Shown here: positions 25,560 through 33,044 of the stretch, one piece after another
How positions within the stretch are numbered: the first letter of the stretch is position 1
How the letters are laid out: every line of letters starts with the position of its first letter
Assembly (NCBI RefSeq): GCF_900142125.1
Contig: NZ_FQZT01000001.1
Span: forward strand, 186,001-250,000
Length of the DNA: 64,000 bases
Direction of reading: 5' to 3'
Source: Malonomonas rubra DSM 5091
Lineage (GTDB): Bacteria > Desulfobacterota > Desulfuromonadia > Desulfuromonadales > Geopsychrobacteraceae
Position numbers and translations under genes: made by a program
Notes under the pieces: generated by a model
Database searches by the model: none
The model's input: the letters and a program-made list of their open reading frames with translations, nothing else
What the model was told of the DNA's origin: nothing

Positions 25560-27857
25560 ATGCAAAATCCAAAATGGTCAGGACCGATTGCAACCATTCG
25601 CGAACGCTGTCGCAAATGCTACGCCTGTGTACGCAACTGCCCGACCAAAGCGATCGGGGTTTTCCAGGATGCCGCTGAAGTTATCCACCACCGCTGTATC
25701 GGCTGTGGCAAATGCCTGCAAGTGTGTTCACAAAATGCGAAGGTGATTGCTGACGCGATCAAGGAAACTGAAAAGATTCTGCAGGGAAAGCAACCGGTTG
25801 TCGCGGTCCTCGGCTGTTCTTTTCCGGCATTCTTCTACGATGTCGACCCGGCTCAGATGGTGACGGCACTTCGCAGGATCGGCTTTGACGAAGTACTTGA
25901 AGGGACTGCCGGAGTTGAAATGATCGCTCCGGAATACCGTGAGCTGATCAACAAAAAGAATGACTTCCCACTGATATCCAGTCATTGTCCGACAGTCGTT
26001 GACCTCATCGAACGACACCATCCAAGCTTGTTGAAAAACCTGGTTCCGGTTGTATCACCGATGGTAGCCATCGGCCGATTTATCAAGGCTCATCGCGGCA
26101 AAGAAGCCAAAGTTGTTTACATCAGCTCCTGCATCGGCGGGAAGTTCGAGGTCACGTCCGAGTCAGTTCAGGGCGCCATCGACAGCGTCCTGACCTACAG
26201 CGAACTGAACCGGATGCTGAAAGAGCGCAACATCGATCCACACCGGCTGGCAAAGACTCCCTTTTCAGGCTTGCCGACCAGCACAGGGCGCACGTTTTCT
26301 ATCTTTGGTGGCCCTTTCAACAACTTTGGCATCGTCAATAACGGGCTCGACCCGAATTTTGTCGCCACTGTCGGCGAAGAAGCCAGTCTCGAAGTCATTC
26401 ACGACCTTGCTGCCGGACGGATTTCGCCGCAGTATGTCGATGTCCGCTTCTGTAACGGGGGATGCATCGGCGGCCCCGGACGAACCAACCGGCTGACATC
26501 TTTTTCTAAACGCAACCTGATCATCAACTACCGCAAGCAATCGATTCCTTACAAGCCGTCGCCACATTACCTTAAAGCCCCTGAAGACCTGAAACTCGAC
26601 CGCACTTTCAATAATCGCCAGCACCAGTTGGAACGACCGAGCGGCGATGCGATCCGGCGCATTCTGAACGAAACGGAAAAATTTAACGAGCAGGATGAAC
26701 TGAACTGCGGCAGCTGCGGCTACGCGACCTGCCGCGAGCATGCCGTAGCGGTCTACCAGGGCTTGGCAGACACGCGCATGTGCCTGCCATTTTCGATGAA
26801 CCAGCTGGAAGAAGACCGCACCAGCCTGGAACAGAAATACGATCTTGCAAAACGCGCACTTGACCAGGAATATGCCGGCACCACGATAATCGGCAACGAC
26901 ACCCGCACACAGGGGGTTTTGCACATGATCAAGCAGGTCGGTCCGACACCGACCTCGGTTCTGATTCGCGGGGAAAGCGGCACAGGTAAAGAGCTGACCG
27001 CCAGAGCCATCCACGAAGCTAGTTTGCGTGCCGAAAAACCACTGGTCACCGTCAACTGTACCACTTTGACCGACAGCCTCCTGGAGAGTGAACTGTTCGG
27101 CCATAAAAAAGGTTCTTTTACCGGCGCGGTCAAAGACAAGAAAGGCCTTTTCGAAGCAGCTGCTGGTGGCACCATCTTCCTTGACGAAATAGGCGACATT
27201 ACCCCAAAACTGCAAGCAGAGCTGCTACGCGTGCTCGACAGCGGCGAGATCAAGCCGGTCGGCAGCAACAAAACGATAAATGTTGATGTCCGCATTATAG
27301 CTGCAACCAACAAGGCGCTGGAAGAAGGGATCGCCCAAGGCTGGTTCCGTGAAGACCTTTTCTACCGCATCAACGTTTTCACCATCACCCTGCCGCCATT
27401 GCGCAGCCGCTTGAATTCTCTGCAGCAGCTGGTTGACCATTTCCTTAACCTGGCCGCGCGCAGGCTGAATAAAACCATTCACAAGATAGATGACAACGCC
27501 CGCCAGGCGCTGACGTGCTACCACTGGCCCGGTAATATTCGTGAGCTGCAGAACATTATCGAACGCGCTGTTGTCCTTTCTCCCGACCAGGTCATCAGGT
27601 TGGAACAGTTGCCGGTCGTTTTTGGCGAGCTGTTGCGAAAGAACCAGGGAGCCACCAGCGCAAGAGATACTGGCCTACGCCAGCAACGCGACCTGCAGGC
27701 CGGTAAAATTGAAGCCGACTTGCTAATTCATTTCTTGCGTGAATCAGCAGGCAATGTCTCTGCGGCTGCAAGGCTGGCCAACATTCCCCGGCGAACTTTT
27801 TACCGGATGCTTGAACGACAGAAAATTGATAGTAAGGCCTACCGTGACAAAAAATAA
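25560..27857 (+). CDS. [FeFe]-hydrogenase-like sensor fused to a sigma-54 activator (AAA+ and Fis-type HTH)
   Basis: A 765-residue protein. Ferredoxin-like domain: Cys17/20/23/27 and Cys46/49/52/56. The [FeFe]-hydrogenase large domain (about 78-370) keeps the four H-cluster cubane ligands: Cys143 in SSHCP, Cys191 in SSCIGGKFE, Cys298 and Cys302 in FCNGGCIGG. The proton-relay Cys of TSCCP is His142. A Fes-type [4Fe-4S] domain (CGSCGYATC, about 400-435) follows. Then comes an AAA+ sigma-54 domain (about 455-690): GESGTGKE, the sigma-54-contact loop GSFTGA, FLDEIGD. The C-terminal HTH_8 (NVSAAARLANIPRRTFYRML) binds DNA. ATG at 25560 after AAAGGATAGGG. Catalysis is unlikely; sensing H2 or redox state is inferred. 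It probably binds the TGTGCCA repeats at both ends of its gene. Confidence 0.9.
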   Translation: MQNPKWSGPIATIRERCRKCYACVRNCPTKAIGVFQDAAEVIHHRCIGCGKCLQVCSQNAKVIADAIKETEKILQGKQPVVAVLGCSFPAFFYDVDPAQMVTALRRIGFDEVLEGTAGVEMIAPEYRELINKKNDFPLISSHCPTVVDLIERHHPSLLKNLVPVVSPMVAIGRFIKAHRGKEAKVVYISSCIGGKFEVTSESVQGAIDSVLTYSELNRMLKERNIDPHRLAKTPFSGLPTSTGRTFSIFGGPFNNFGIVNNGLDPNFVATVGEEASLEVIHDLAAGRISPQYVDVRFCNGGCIGGPGRTNRLTSFSKRNLIINYRKQSIPYKPSPHYLKAPEDLKLDRTFNNRQHQLERPSGDAIRRILNETEKFNEQDELNCGSCGYATCREHAVAVYQGLADTRMCLPFSMNQLEEDRTSLEQKYDLAKRALDQEYAGTTIIGNDTRTQGVLHMIKQVGPTPTSVLIRGESGTGKELTARAIHEASLRAEKPLVTVNCTTLTDSLLESELFGHKKGSFTGAVKDKKGLFEAAAGGTIFLDEIGDITPKLQAELLRVLDSGEIKPVGSNKTINVDVRIIAATNKALEEGIAQGWFREDLFYRINVFTITLPPLRSRLNSLQQLVDHFLNLAARRLNKTIHKIDDNARQALTCYHWPGNIRELQNIIERAVVLSPDQVIRLEQLPVVFGELLRKNQGATSARDTGLRQQRDLQAGKIEADLLIHFLRESAGNVSAAARLANIPRRTFYRMLERQKIDSKAYRDKK

Positions 27858-27861
27858 ACAC

Positions 27862-27879
27862 TGTGCCAAATAATGCACA
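27862..27879. promoter_or_regulatory. Upstream activator-type site 1 (TGTGCCA-N4-ATGCACA)
   Basis: An imperfect copy of the operator in the regulator's promoter, starting 4 nt after the regulator stop codon. The left arm is exact and the right arm matches TGGCACA at five of seven positions. Centred about 217 nt before the predicted small-RNA start, within the usual range for enhancer sites. Confidence 0.5.
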
Positions 27880-27892
27880 ATCCTTAGACAGA

Positions 27893-27910
27893 TGTGCCAA
27901 ACATGACACA
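27893..27910. promoter_or_regulatory. Upstream activator-type site 2 (TGTGCCA-N4-TGACACA)
   Basis: Second copy, with an exact left arm and six of seven in the right arm. Its centre is 31 bp from that of site 1, close to three helical turns, so both could bind on one DNA face. Confidence 0.6.
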
Positions 27911-27969
27911 TGGCTATTTTGCCAGTCGGGGTGGTCATAACACCAAGTCGAATTAAAATCACGCCAAAT

Positions 27970-27987
27970 CGTGCCACAAGTGGCACA
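27970..27987. promoter_or_regulatory. Upstream activator-type site 3 (CGTGCCA-N4-TGGCACA)
   Basis: Third copy, with an exact right arm and six of seven in the left arm. Its centre is about 109 nt upstream of the predicted start of the small RNA, the commonest distance for a sigma-54 enhancer. No open frame of note lies between 27858 and 28264 on either strand; these sites, the promoter and the RNA account for most of this 407-nt gap. Confidence 0.65.
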
Positions 27988-28060
27988 CCTCTTCCCTTTT
28001 GACAAAGTTGCATACCGCAGAAATCCGCCTTTTCTCGCTCTAATGTTCTAAACAAGAAAG

Positions 28061-28077
28061 CTGGCATGCCGATTGCT
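28061..28077 (+). promoter_or_regulatory. Sigma-54 (-24/-12) promoter of the small RNA
   Basis: CTGGCATGCCGATTGCT matches the YTGGCACG-N4-TTGCW consensus with one change (C to T). GG (28063-64) and GC (28075-76) are separated by exactly 10 nt, the spacing sigma-54 requires. The predicted start of transcription is about 28088. Confidence 0.8.
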
Positions 28078-28087
28078 TATATTACGA

Positions 28088-28187
28088 GCAAATGCATAGG
28101 GATTCATCCCGTTCCCGCCCGAACGGAAACAAGAAACATCCCTTTTCGCCGTCAAGGACCTCTCTCCCCTTGACGGCGTTTTTTTTT
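28088..28187 (+). ncRNA. Predicted sigma-54-dependent small RNA, about 100 nt
   Basis: The interval runs from the predicted start after the -24/-12 promoter to the end of a strong terminator. By eye it folds into hairpin 1 (GGGA-TTCA-TCCC, 28099-28110) and hairpin 2 (CGTTC-CCGCCC-GAACG, 28110-28125, sharing one base). An A-rich single strand (28126-28146) precedes the terminator hairpin. The only ATG-led frame (28093) runs straight through the terminator and has no ribosome site, so it is probably not coding. Two C-rich loops (CCGCCC and CTCTCC) could pair with Shine-Dalgarno sequences. Three GGA triplets (AGGGA, ACGGA, AAGGA) alternatively suggest CsrA binding. It could also be a terminated leader of ptsP, 78 nt further on. 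Confidence 0.65.
28147..28187 (+). terminator. Strong Rho-independent terminator of the small RNA
   Basis: CGCCGTCAAGG and CCTTGACGGCG form a perfect 11-bp stem around a 10-nt C/U-rich loop, followed by nine Ts (28179-28187). It separates the small RNA from ptsP. Confidence 0.93.
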
Positions 28188-28264
28188 GTTTGGCAATATC
28201 CAAATCATGACAATTAGGCTAAACTCTAGAAGTTTGATTTCTTTCTCCGCTTCATGGCTGGTTC

Positions 28265-30595
28265 ATGACCCCAAAAGTTCACAAAAAATCTGACAACAGT
28301 CTTGGCTTGAGCACCCTGCAAGATATCAGCGCGCTCATCCTGCAGTCGCACGATCTCGACGAAACCCTGAACAACATCGTCAAGCTTGTTTCTGATCGGG
28401 CGCACTCCGAGGTCTGCTCGATTTATTTACTTGATGATGACGCTGTCACCCTGCGCCTGCGCGCCAGCCAGGGCCTCGACCCGGCTTCGATCGGCTCCGT
28501 CAGTCTGAAAATCGGCGAAGGTCTGACCGGCCAGGTTGCCAAAGAGCAACGCTTGATCGCGCTGGAAGAACCACAGAACCATCCTCACTACCGCTATTTT
28601 GCCGAGACAAAAGAAGAGCAGTTCCATACCTTCGTTGGTATCCCCCTTTTCGACCGGACTCTGACGATTGGCGTTCTGGTCATCCAGAACCGTGATCTCT
28701 ACCACTACAGTGAAGAAGAATTATCAACGCTGACAACGATCGCCTTTCAAGTTGCTTCAATTGTTGTCAATGCCCGCTTGCTTGACACCATCGATAACCA
28801 GCAATTTCTTGAGCTTGAAACGATCGGAGCAGAGGAAACACAATCCCGCGAACTGGACACTGAAGAATATGTGGTCCTGCGTGGTCAGATCGCCTACCCC
28901 GGCGTCGTCAGTGGACAGGCCAACATTATTGATCAACAGCTCGGTTTTGCCGACATCTTCGACGAACAGGATGTCAACATCGAGGCCGAACTGAAAAAGC
29001 TGGATGAAGCACTGCGCAAGACCAGAATCCAGACCCTCTACCTGGAAAAACGGGTTGCCGACAAGTTAAGCCAGGAAGACGCGGCGATCTTCCATACCCA
29101 CCTGATGATCCTGGAAGACCGCGGTTTCATAGAACGTCTGCACGATCGCATCGAAGAGGGGCACAGCGCACCCTACGCACTGAAAAAGGTTATTGGCGGC
29201 TACCTGAAGGCCTTTGGCAAGATGGAAGACGCCTACCTGCGAGAACGCGCCGCAGACATGGAGGATATCGGCCGTCGCCTGCTGGCGAACCTGGTTGGCC
29301 AGGTCACAGAGGGCCTGCAACTCCAGCATGAAGGCATCCTGGTTGCCAAGCGCCTGCTGCCGTCCGACATGGCGATTCTTGATCACGAGTTGATTCGCGG
29401 CATGATCATCGAGTCGAATGAAGCCAATTCCCACTCGGTCATCATGGCCAAAGCCCTTGGCATTCCCGCTGTTATCGGTGTTAAAGGCGCCCTCTCGCAG
29501 ATCGAGCCGGATGCCGAACTGATCCTTGATGCCAATGCCGGGGCGATCTACCTGAACCCAAGCGATTCGATTCTCGATGAATACTTCCGCCTCGAACATG
29601 ATCGCCTGCAGGAGAAGGAACGTCTCGACAAGTTACGTGAGGTTCCGGCGACAACCCGCGACAATCAGCGGGTCATGCTGCGCGCCAACATTGGCCTGAT
29701 CAGCGACATCAACATCGCGCGAAAAAATGGCGCTGAAGGGGTCGGCCTCTACCGAACCGAATTCCCCTACATGGCACGAAGCAGTTTCCCCGACCGGGAA
29801 GACCAGTACCAGCTCTACAAACGCGTTATTGAAGACTTCAAGGGCGAACCGGTCACTATCCGCACCCTCGATATCGGTGGCGACAAAGCCCTGCCCTACT
29901 TCACTCCGCCGCAGGAAGACAATCCCTTTATGGGCTGGCGTTCGGTCCGTGTCAGCCTGGACAACCGGGAAATTTTCCAGACCCAGATCGAAGCGATCCT
30001 GATGGCGGCCGTGCATGGTCCGATCCGCCTCTTGTTCCCGATGATTTCCAATTTCGAGGAGATCCGCAGCTGCAAAGAGATTGTCCACGAAGCCAAGCAG
30101 AACCTGAAACGGCTCGGCATTCCCTATGAAGAAAATATTCCACTGGGGGCGATGATCGAAGTCCCGGCTGCAGTGCGCATTTCGCCACACCTGGCCAAAG
30201 AGGTCGATTTCTTTTCCCTCGGTACCAACGATCTGGTGCAATACCTGCTCGCGGCAGACCGTGGCAACAACCTGGTCGAACGTTACTACGACCCATTGCA
30301 CCCTGCCGTGCTGCTGTCGATCGAATATCTGGCACAGGTGGCAAAGCAACACGACACCGACATTTGCCTGTGTGGCGAGATGGCTACTGACCCTGCCTGC
30401 CTGCTGGCGCTGATCGGCCTCGGCATACGCCAGTTTTCGATCTCGGCACCCTACATTCCGCGGCTGAAAGAATTTATCAACTCGATCGACAGTACAGAAG
30501 CGACAAAGCTGGCAGCAGAAATACTAACCCTGCCAGAAAGCAAAGCGATTCGCGCAAGACTGCTGGAAAAGATCGATAATTTCTCAGCTAACTAG
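28265..30595 (+). CDS. ptsP: Phosphoenolpyruvate-protein phosphotransferase PtsP (enzyme I Ntr)
   Basis: A 776-residue protein. An N-terminal GAF domain (about 15-165, DISALILQSHDLDETLNNIV) precedes the enzyme I body. The phospho-His lies in SNEANSHSVIMAKALGIPAV. The PEP-binding elements are VGLYRTEFPYM, TLDIGGDKALPYF, SLGTNDLVQYLLAADRGN and the catalytic Cys in CLCGEMATDP. It transfers phosphate from PEP to NPr in the nitrogen PTS, a regulatory relay often tied to sigma-54 genes and ion transport. The ATG at 28265 has no good ribosome site; no closer alternative fits the family start better. It shares a bidirectional terminator with the convergent phosphohexomutase. Confidence 0.93.
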   Translation: MTPKVHKKSDNSLGLSTLQDISALILQSHDLDETLNNIVKLVSDRAHSEVCSIYLLDDDAVTLRLRASQGLDPASIGSVSLKIGEGLTGQVAKEQRLIALEEPQNHPHYRYFAETKEEQFHTFVGIPLFDRTLTIGVLVIQNRDLYHYSEEELSTLTTIAFQVASIVVNARLLDTIDNQQFLELETIGAEETQSRELDTEEYVVLRGQIAYPGVVSGQANIIDQQLGFADIFDEQDVNIEAELKKLDEALRKTRIQTLYLEKRVADKLSQEDAAIFHTHLMILEDRGFIERLHDRIEEGHSAPYALKKVIGGYLKAFGKMEDAYLRERAADMEDIGRRLLANLVGQVTEGLQLQHEGILVAKRLLPSDMAILDHELIRGMIIESNEANSHSVIMAKALGIPAVIGVKGALSQIEPDAELILDANAGAIYLNPSDSILDEYFRLEHDRLQEKERLDKLREVPATTRDNQRVMLRANIGLISDINIARKNGAEGVGLYRTEFPYMARSSFPDREDQYQLYKRVIEDFKGEPVTIRTLDIGGDKALPYFTPPQEDNPFMGWRSVRVSLDNREIFQTQIEAILMAAVHGPIRLLFPMISNFEEIRSCKEIVHEAKQNLKRLGIPYEENIPLGAMIEVPAAVRISPHLAKEVDFFSLGTNDLVQYLLAADRGNNLVERYYDPLHPAVLLSIEYLAQVAKQHDTDICLCGEMATDPACLLALIGLGIRQFSISAPYIPRLKEFINSIDSTEATKLAAEILTLPESKAIRARLLEKIDNFSAN

Positions 30596-30610
30596 ATATT
30601 TTCCACACAC

Positions 30611-30648
30611 GAAAAAGCCCGAACACTTTGCAATGCTCGGGCTTTTTC
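30611..30648. terminator. Bidirectional terminator between ptsP and the phosphohexomutase
   Basis: GAAAAAGCCCGA and TCGGGCTTTTTC form a perfect 12-bp stem with A and T runs on the two sides, so it can end transcripts from both strands. It lies 16 nt after ptsP and 18 nt after the hexomutase stop. Confidence 0.9.
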
Positions 30649-30665
30649 AGGTCAAACTAAAACTT

Positions 30666-32090
30666 TTACTCACCAAGAATAAACGCCTGCCCCTGCGCCA
30701 TCACTTCGGCTAGGCGCTCGGCAGTACCCGCCTCGCCGTACAGCCGCACAACCGGCTCGGTTCCCGATTTGCGGAACAGCATCCAGCTGCCGTCATCGAA
30801 AAGGAACTTGTTGCCATCGATCTTGATGACCTGCTCGATTGTATTACCACCGATCTCATGAGGTGGATTCTGCAATTTCGCCGGCAATGAAGCTTCCAGT
30901 TGCGGAGAAAGACGAATATTGATCCGCTTGGTATAGATTTCACCGACACGAGAGTAGAGATCGGCCAGCAATTCGCGCAGGCTCTTTTTCTCTACCGCAA
31001 CCATCTCCGCCACCAGCAGACAGGCCAGGATGCCGTCCTTCTCCGGCACATGGCCGCAGATGCTCAGTCCTGCGCTTTCTTCTCCTCCAATAAGGATTTT
31101 ATCTTCACTGATATATTCGCCGATGTACTTGAACCCGACCGGAGTCTCCAGCACTTCGACGCCGTGGTACTTGGCAACCGCATCGATCAGATGCGAGGTC
31201 GCCACGCTGCGGGCGGCGTTACCCTTCATTTTTTTCGTCCGGATCATGTAATCAAACAGCAGCGCCAGGATGTAGTTCGGCTCGATGTAGCTGCCGTCAC
31301 CATCGACGATACCGAAACGATCCGCGTCACCGTCGGTGGCAATCCCCAAAGCGATCGAGTCATCATTTTTAATCAGCTCGATAAAATCAGGAATGTGTGC
31401 CTCGGCAGGTTCCGGTGGCTCACCGCCGAAGTAGGGGTCGAGGTGATCGTTGACCTTTACCACCGGCACACCGGCCTCTTCCAGAATGGTATCGAGATAA
31501 TCGCGTCCCGAACCGTAAAGCGGATTGACCGCCAGTTTCATTCCCGATGCAGCAATAGCATCGAAATCGATCAGTTTGCGCAGAGTCTTGAAATACTCCT
31601 CACGCGGATTGATCTCCTCGAACAGGCCTTTCTCTTTTGCCTGCGTCAGGGTGATCTCTTTATAGACAATTTCATCCAGCATTTCGTTGGCACGCTTTTC
31701 GATATCACCTGTGGTTTCAGGCAGCGCCGGTCCACCCCAGGCCGGTGAAAACTTGATCCCGTTATAATCGTAAGGATTGTGGCTGGCGGTAAAGTTGATC
31801 GCGCCGGACGCTTTACGCCGCAACAATTCGTGAGCAATAACCGGCGTCGGAGTATCGCGTATACAGAAAAAGCTCTTGATCCCGGCCCCCGCCAGTACAC
31901 GTGCTGTCTCGCGGGCAAAGTCAGCGCCCATAAAGCGAGCATCGTAGCCGATCACAAGTCCCGCATCGGCGAGGCCTTCGGCCTGCAGGTGATCAGCAAT
32001 GGCTTGAGTGACAACGCGCACGTTGTTCAGGGTAAAATCCTCACACAAAATTCCACGCCACCCGGAGGTGCCGAATTTGATCTGCGACAT
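30666..32090 (-). CDS. Phosphoglucomutase/phosphomannomutase (alpha-D-phosphohexomutase)
   Basis: A 474-residue four-domain enzyme. The phospho-Ser loop is INFTASHNPYDYNG, the Mg site ATDGDADRFGIVDG, the sugar-specificity loop GGEESAGLSI and the phosphate-binding loop FRKSGTEPVVRLYG. The Gly-Glu-Glu-Ser loop fits enzymes that act on glucose- or mannose-phosphates. It interconverts 1- and 6-phosphates to feed glycogen, LPS or cell-wall precursors. ATG at 32090 with AAGGAG upstream. An extended -10 (TGCTATATT, 32157-32149) is a possible promoter. Confidence 0.92.
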   Translation of the reverse strand: MSQIKFGTSGWRGILCEDFTLNNVRVVTQAIADHLQAEGLADAGLVIGYDARFMGADFARETARVLAGAGIKSFFCIRDTPTPVIAHELLRRKASGAINFTASHNPYDYNGIKFSPAWGGPALPETTGDIEKRANEMLDEIVYKEITLTQAKEKGLFEEINPREEYFKTLRKLIDFDAIAASGMKLAVNPLYGSGRDYLDTILEEAGVPVVKVNDHLDPYFGGEPPEPAEAHIPDFIELIKNDDSIALGIATDGDADRFGIVDGDGSYIEPNYILALLFDYMIRTKKMKGNAARSVATSHLIDAVAKYHGVEVLETPVGFKYIGEYISEDKILIGGEESAGLSICGHVPEKDGILACLLVAEMVAVEKKSLRELLADLYSRVGEIYTKRINIRLSPQLEASLPAKLQNPPHEIGGNTIEQVIKIDGNKFLFDDGSWMLFRKSGTEPVVRLYGEAGTAERLAEVMAQGQAFILGE

Positions 32091-32148
32091 CAGTCGATCT
32101 CCTTGAGAGTTAAATTTATCTTTTTCAGTGTCATTCGCTACAGAAATA

Positions 32149-32157
32149 AATATAGCA
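32149..32157 (-). promoter_or_regulatory. Extended -10 promoter candidate for the phosphohexomutase
   Basis: TG-C-TATATT on the minus strand, with TATATT matching five of six -10 bases plus the TGn extension. It is 59 nt before the start codon. No matched -35 at 16-18 nt is seen. Confidence 0.35.
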
Positions 32158-32224
32158 CAGGAATCCCCACCTGACGGGCAAGCGTAACTGATAATTATTC
32201 AGGTTATATTGATGGAACGGAAAA

Positions 32225-32527
32225 TTAATCGTCCTGCAGTTTCGGCGCAGGGTAATCTTCGATTTCAGCGACGTAAGGACAATCGGGGGGCAATATTCCA
32301 GCAGCGACCAGTTCGGGGGTCAGTTGGGCACATTCTGGGTGCAATTCGGAGCGCTGATGATAGATACGGCACAGGTTGGTTGCTGTATCCAAATGGGGAC
32401 AGGGTGTCTTCGTATAGTAGATTCGGCCGCGATAATCGAGTTTTTCATAACAACAGCGACCGCAATGCTGACAAATCGCTTCCCATTCCGCGCTGCCGGG
32501 CTGCGGTTTTCTATTCTGTTTTTTCAT
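32225..32527 (-). CDS. YkgJ family cysteine-cluster protein
   Basis: A 100-residue protein whose eight or so Cys follow the YkgJ/UPF0153 pattern: ICQHCGRCCYEKLDY near the N-terminus (CxxCxxCC), then KTPCPHLD, LCRIYHQRS and HPECAQL. The family is thought to bind zinc or an Fe-S cluster; no biochemical role is established. There are no signal or membrane segments. It is flanked by genes on both sides without overlap and lies convergent to nothing, so it is probably its own unit. ATG start with weak ribosome site. Confidence 0.8.
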   Translation of the reverse strand: MKKQNRKPQPGSAEWEAICQHCGRCCYEKLDYRGRIYYTKTPCPHLDTATNLCRIYHQRSELHPECAQLTPELVAAGILPPDCPYVAEIEDYPAPKLQDD

Positions 32528-32597
32528 GACGCAAGATTAGCGGCTTGTGCAGGCAAAGGTCAATCTGCAAAAACAGGGAAAAAGCGCCGAAAAATCG

Positions 32598-32626
32598 TTG
32601 ACTCGAAAAGTGAAATTCGCTATTAG
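32598..32626 (+). promoter_or_regulatory. Sigma-70 promoter of the PxxKW protein gene
   Basis: TTGACT (32598-32603), 17-nt spacer and TATTAG (32621-32626), 51 nt upstream of the start codon. It is followed by an excellent ribosome site (AGGAGGAAT), so strong expression is likely. Confidence 0.6.
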
Positions 32627-32677
32627 TAGGCGTTCTGAATCTGAACCAAAGCATAAAAAGCTAGGAGGAATAGAAAC

Positions 32678-32965
32678 ATGCAGTGCCAAACTGTTCTCGC
32701 AGGTACCGAGTGTACTTTCTGGAAAAAAGCCGGTTGCGTTGCCGAAAACGGCAGCTGCCAGGTTATTGTTGAAGAGTGTCAGGGTTGTGATCGTATCGTC
32801 AAAGGGTCCATCGGCGATGTCTGCAGCTCTTACCCGAACCCTGCAGCCAAATGGGCCAGCGGCCTGTGCAACTTCGCGACTCACAAGAAGGTCGACCTCA
32901 AGACCGATGACGTTCGCGTCAACCCGCTCAAAGCTGCCAAGCGTGCAGCTGCCGGTCGCAAGTAA
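32678..32965 (+). CDS. PxxKW family small cysteine-rich protein
   Basis: A 95-residue protein with the family signature PNPAAKW and conserved Cys at MQCQTV, GTECTFWKKAGC, GSCQVI, EECQGC, GDVCSS and GLCNF. A basic C-terminal tail follows (KAAKRAAAGRK). This group is restricted mainly to sulfur- and metal-reducing Desulfobacterota and has no known function; metal or Fe-S binding is the natural guess. It is monocistronic, with its own sigma-70 promoter, AGGAGG ribosome site and terminator, which suggests an abundant product. Confidence 0.88.
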   Translation: MQCQTVLAGTECTFWKKAGCVAENGSCQVIVEECQGCDRIVKGSIGDVCSSYPNPAAKWASGLCNFATHKKVDLKTDDVRVNPLKAAKRAAAGRK

Positions 32966-32987
32966 ATCCGACAGAGCGAAAAACATT

Positions 32988-33022
32988 AAAAAAGGCCATC
33001 GCATTTGCGGTGGCCTTTTTTT
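32988..33022 (+). terminator. Terminator after the PxxKW protein gene
   Basis: AAAAAAGGCCATCGC and GCGGTGGCC pair through a 9-bp GC-rich stem (one G-T wobble) with an ATTT loop, followed by seven Ts. The A-run on the other side also allows it to serve the convergent antiporter gene. Confidence 0.88.
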
Positions 33023-33044
33023 CGTTGCATGTCGTCACAACGTA

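Noticed and set aside
26265-27215. A 316-codon - open frame inside the hydrogenase-like regulator
   Set aside because: Antisense to conserved AAA+ and hydrogenase motifs, with no ribosome site and no recognisable domain.
27919-27944. Possible fourth upstream repeat TTGCCAG...TGGTCAT
   Set aside because: Spacing and arms depart too far from TGTGCCA-N4-TGGCACA to count.
28093-28216. A short reading frame starting in the predicted small RNA
   Set aside because: It reads through the terminator stem and T-run, has no Shine-Dalgarno, and ends past the predicted RNA 3' end.
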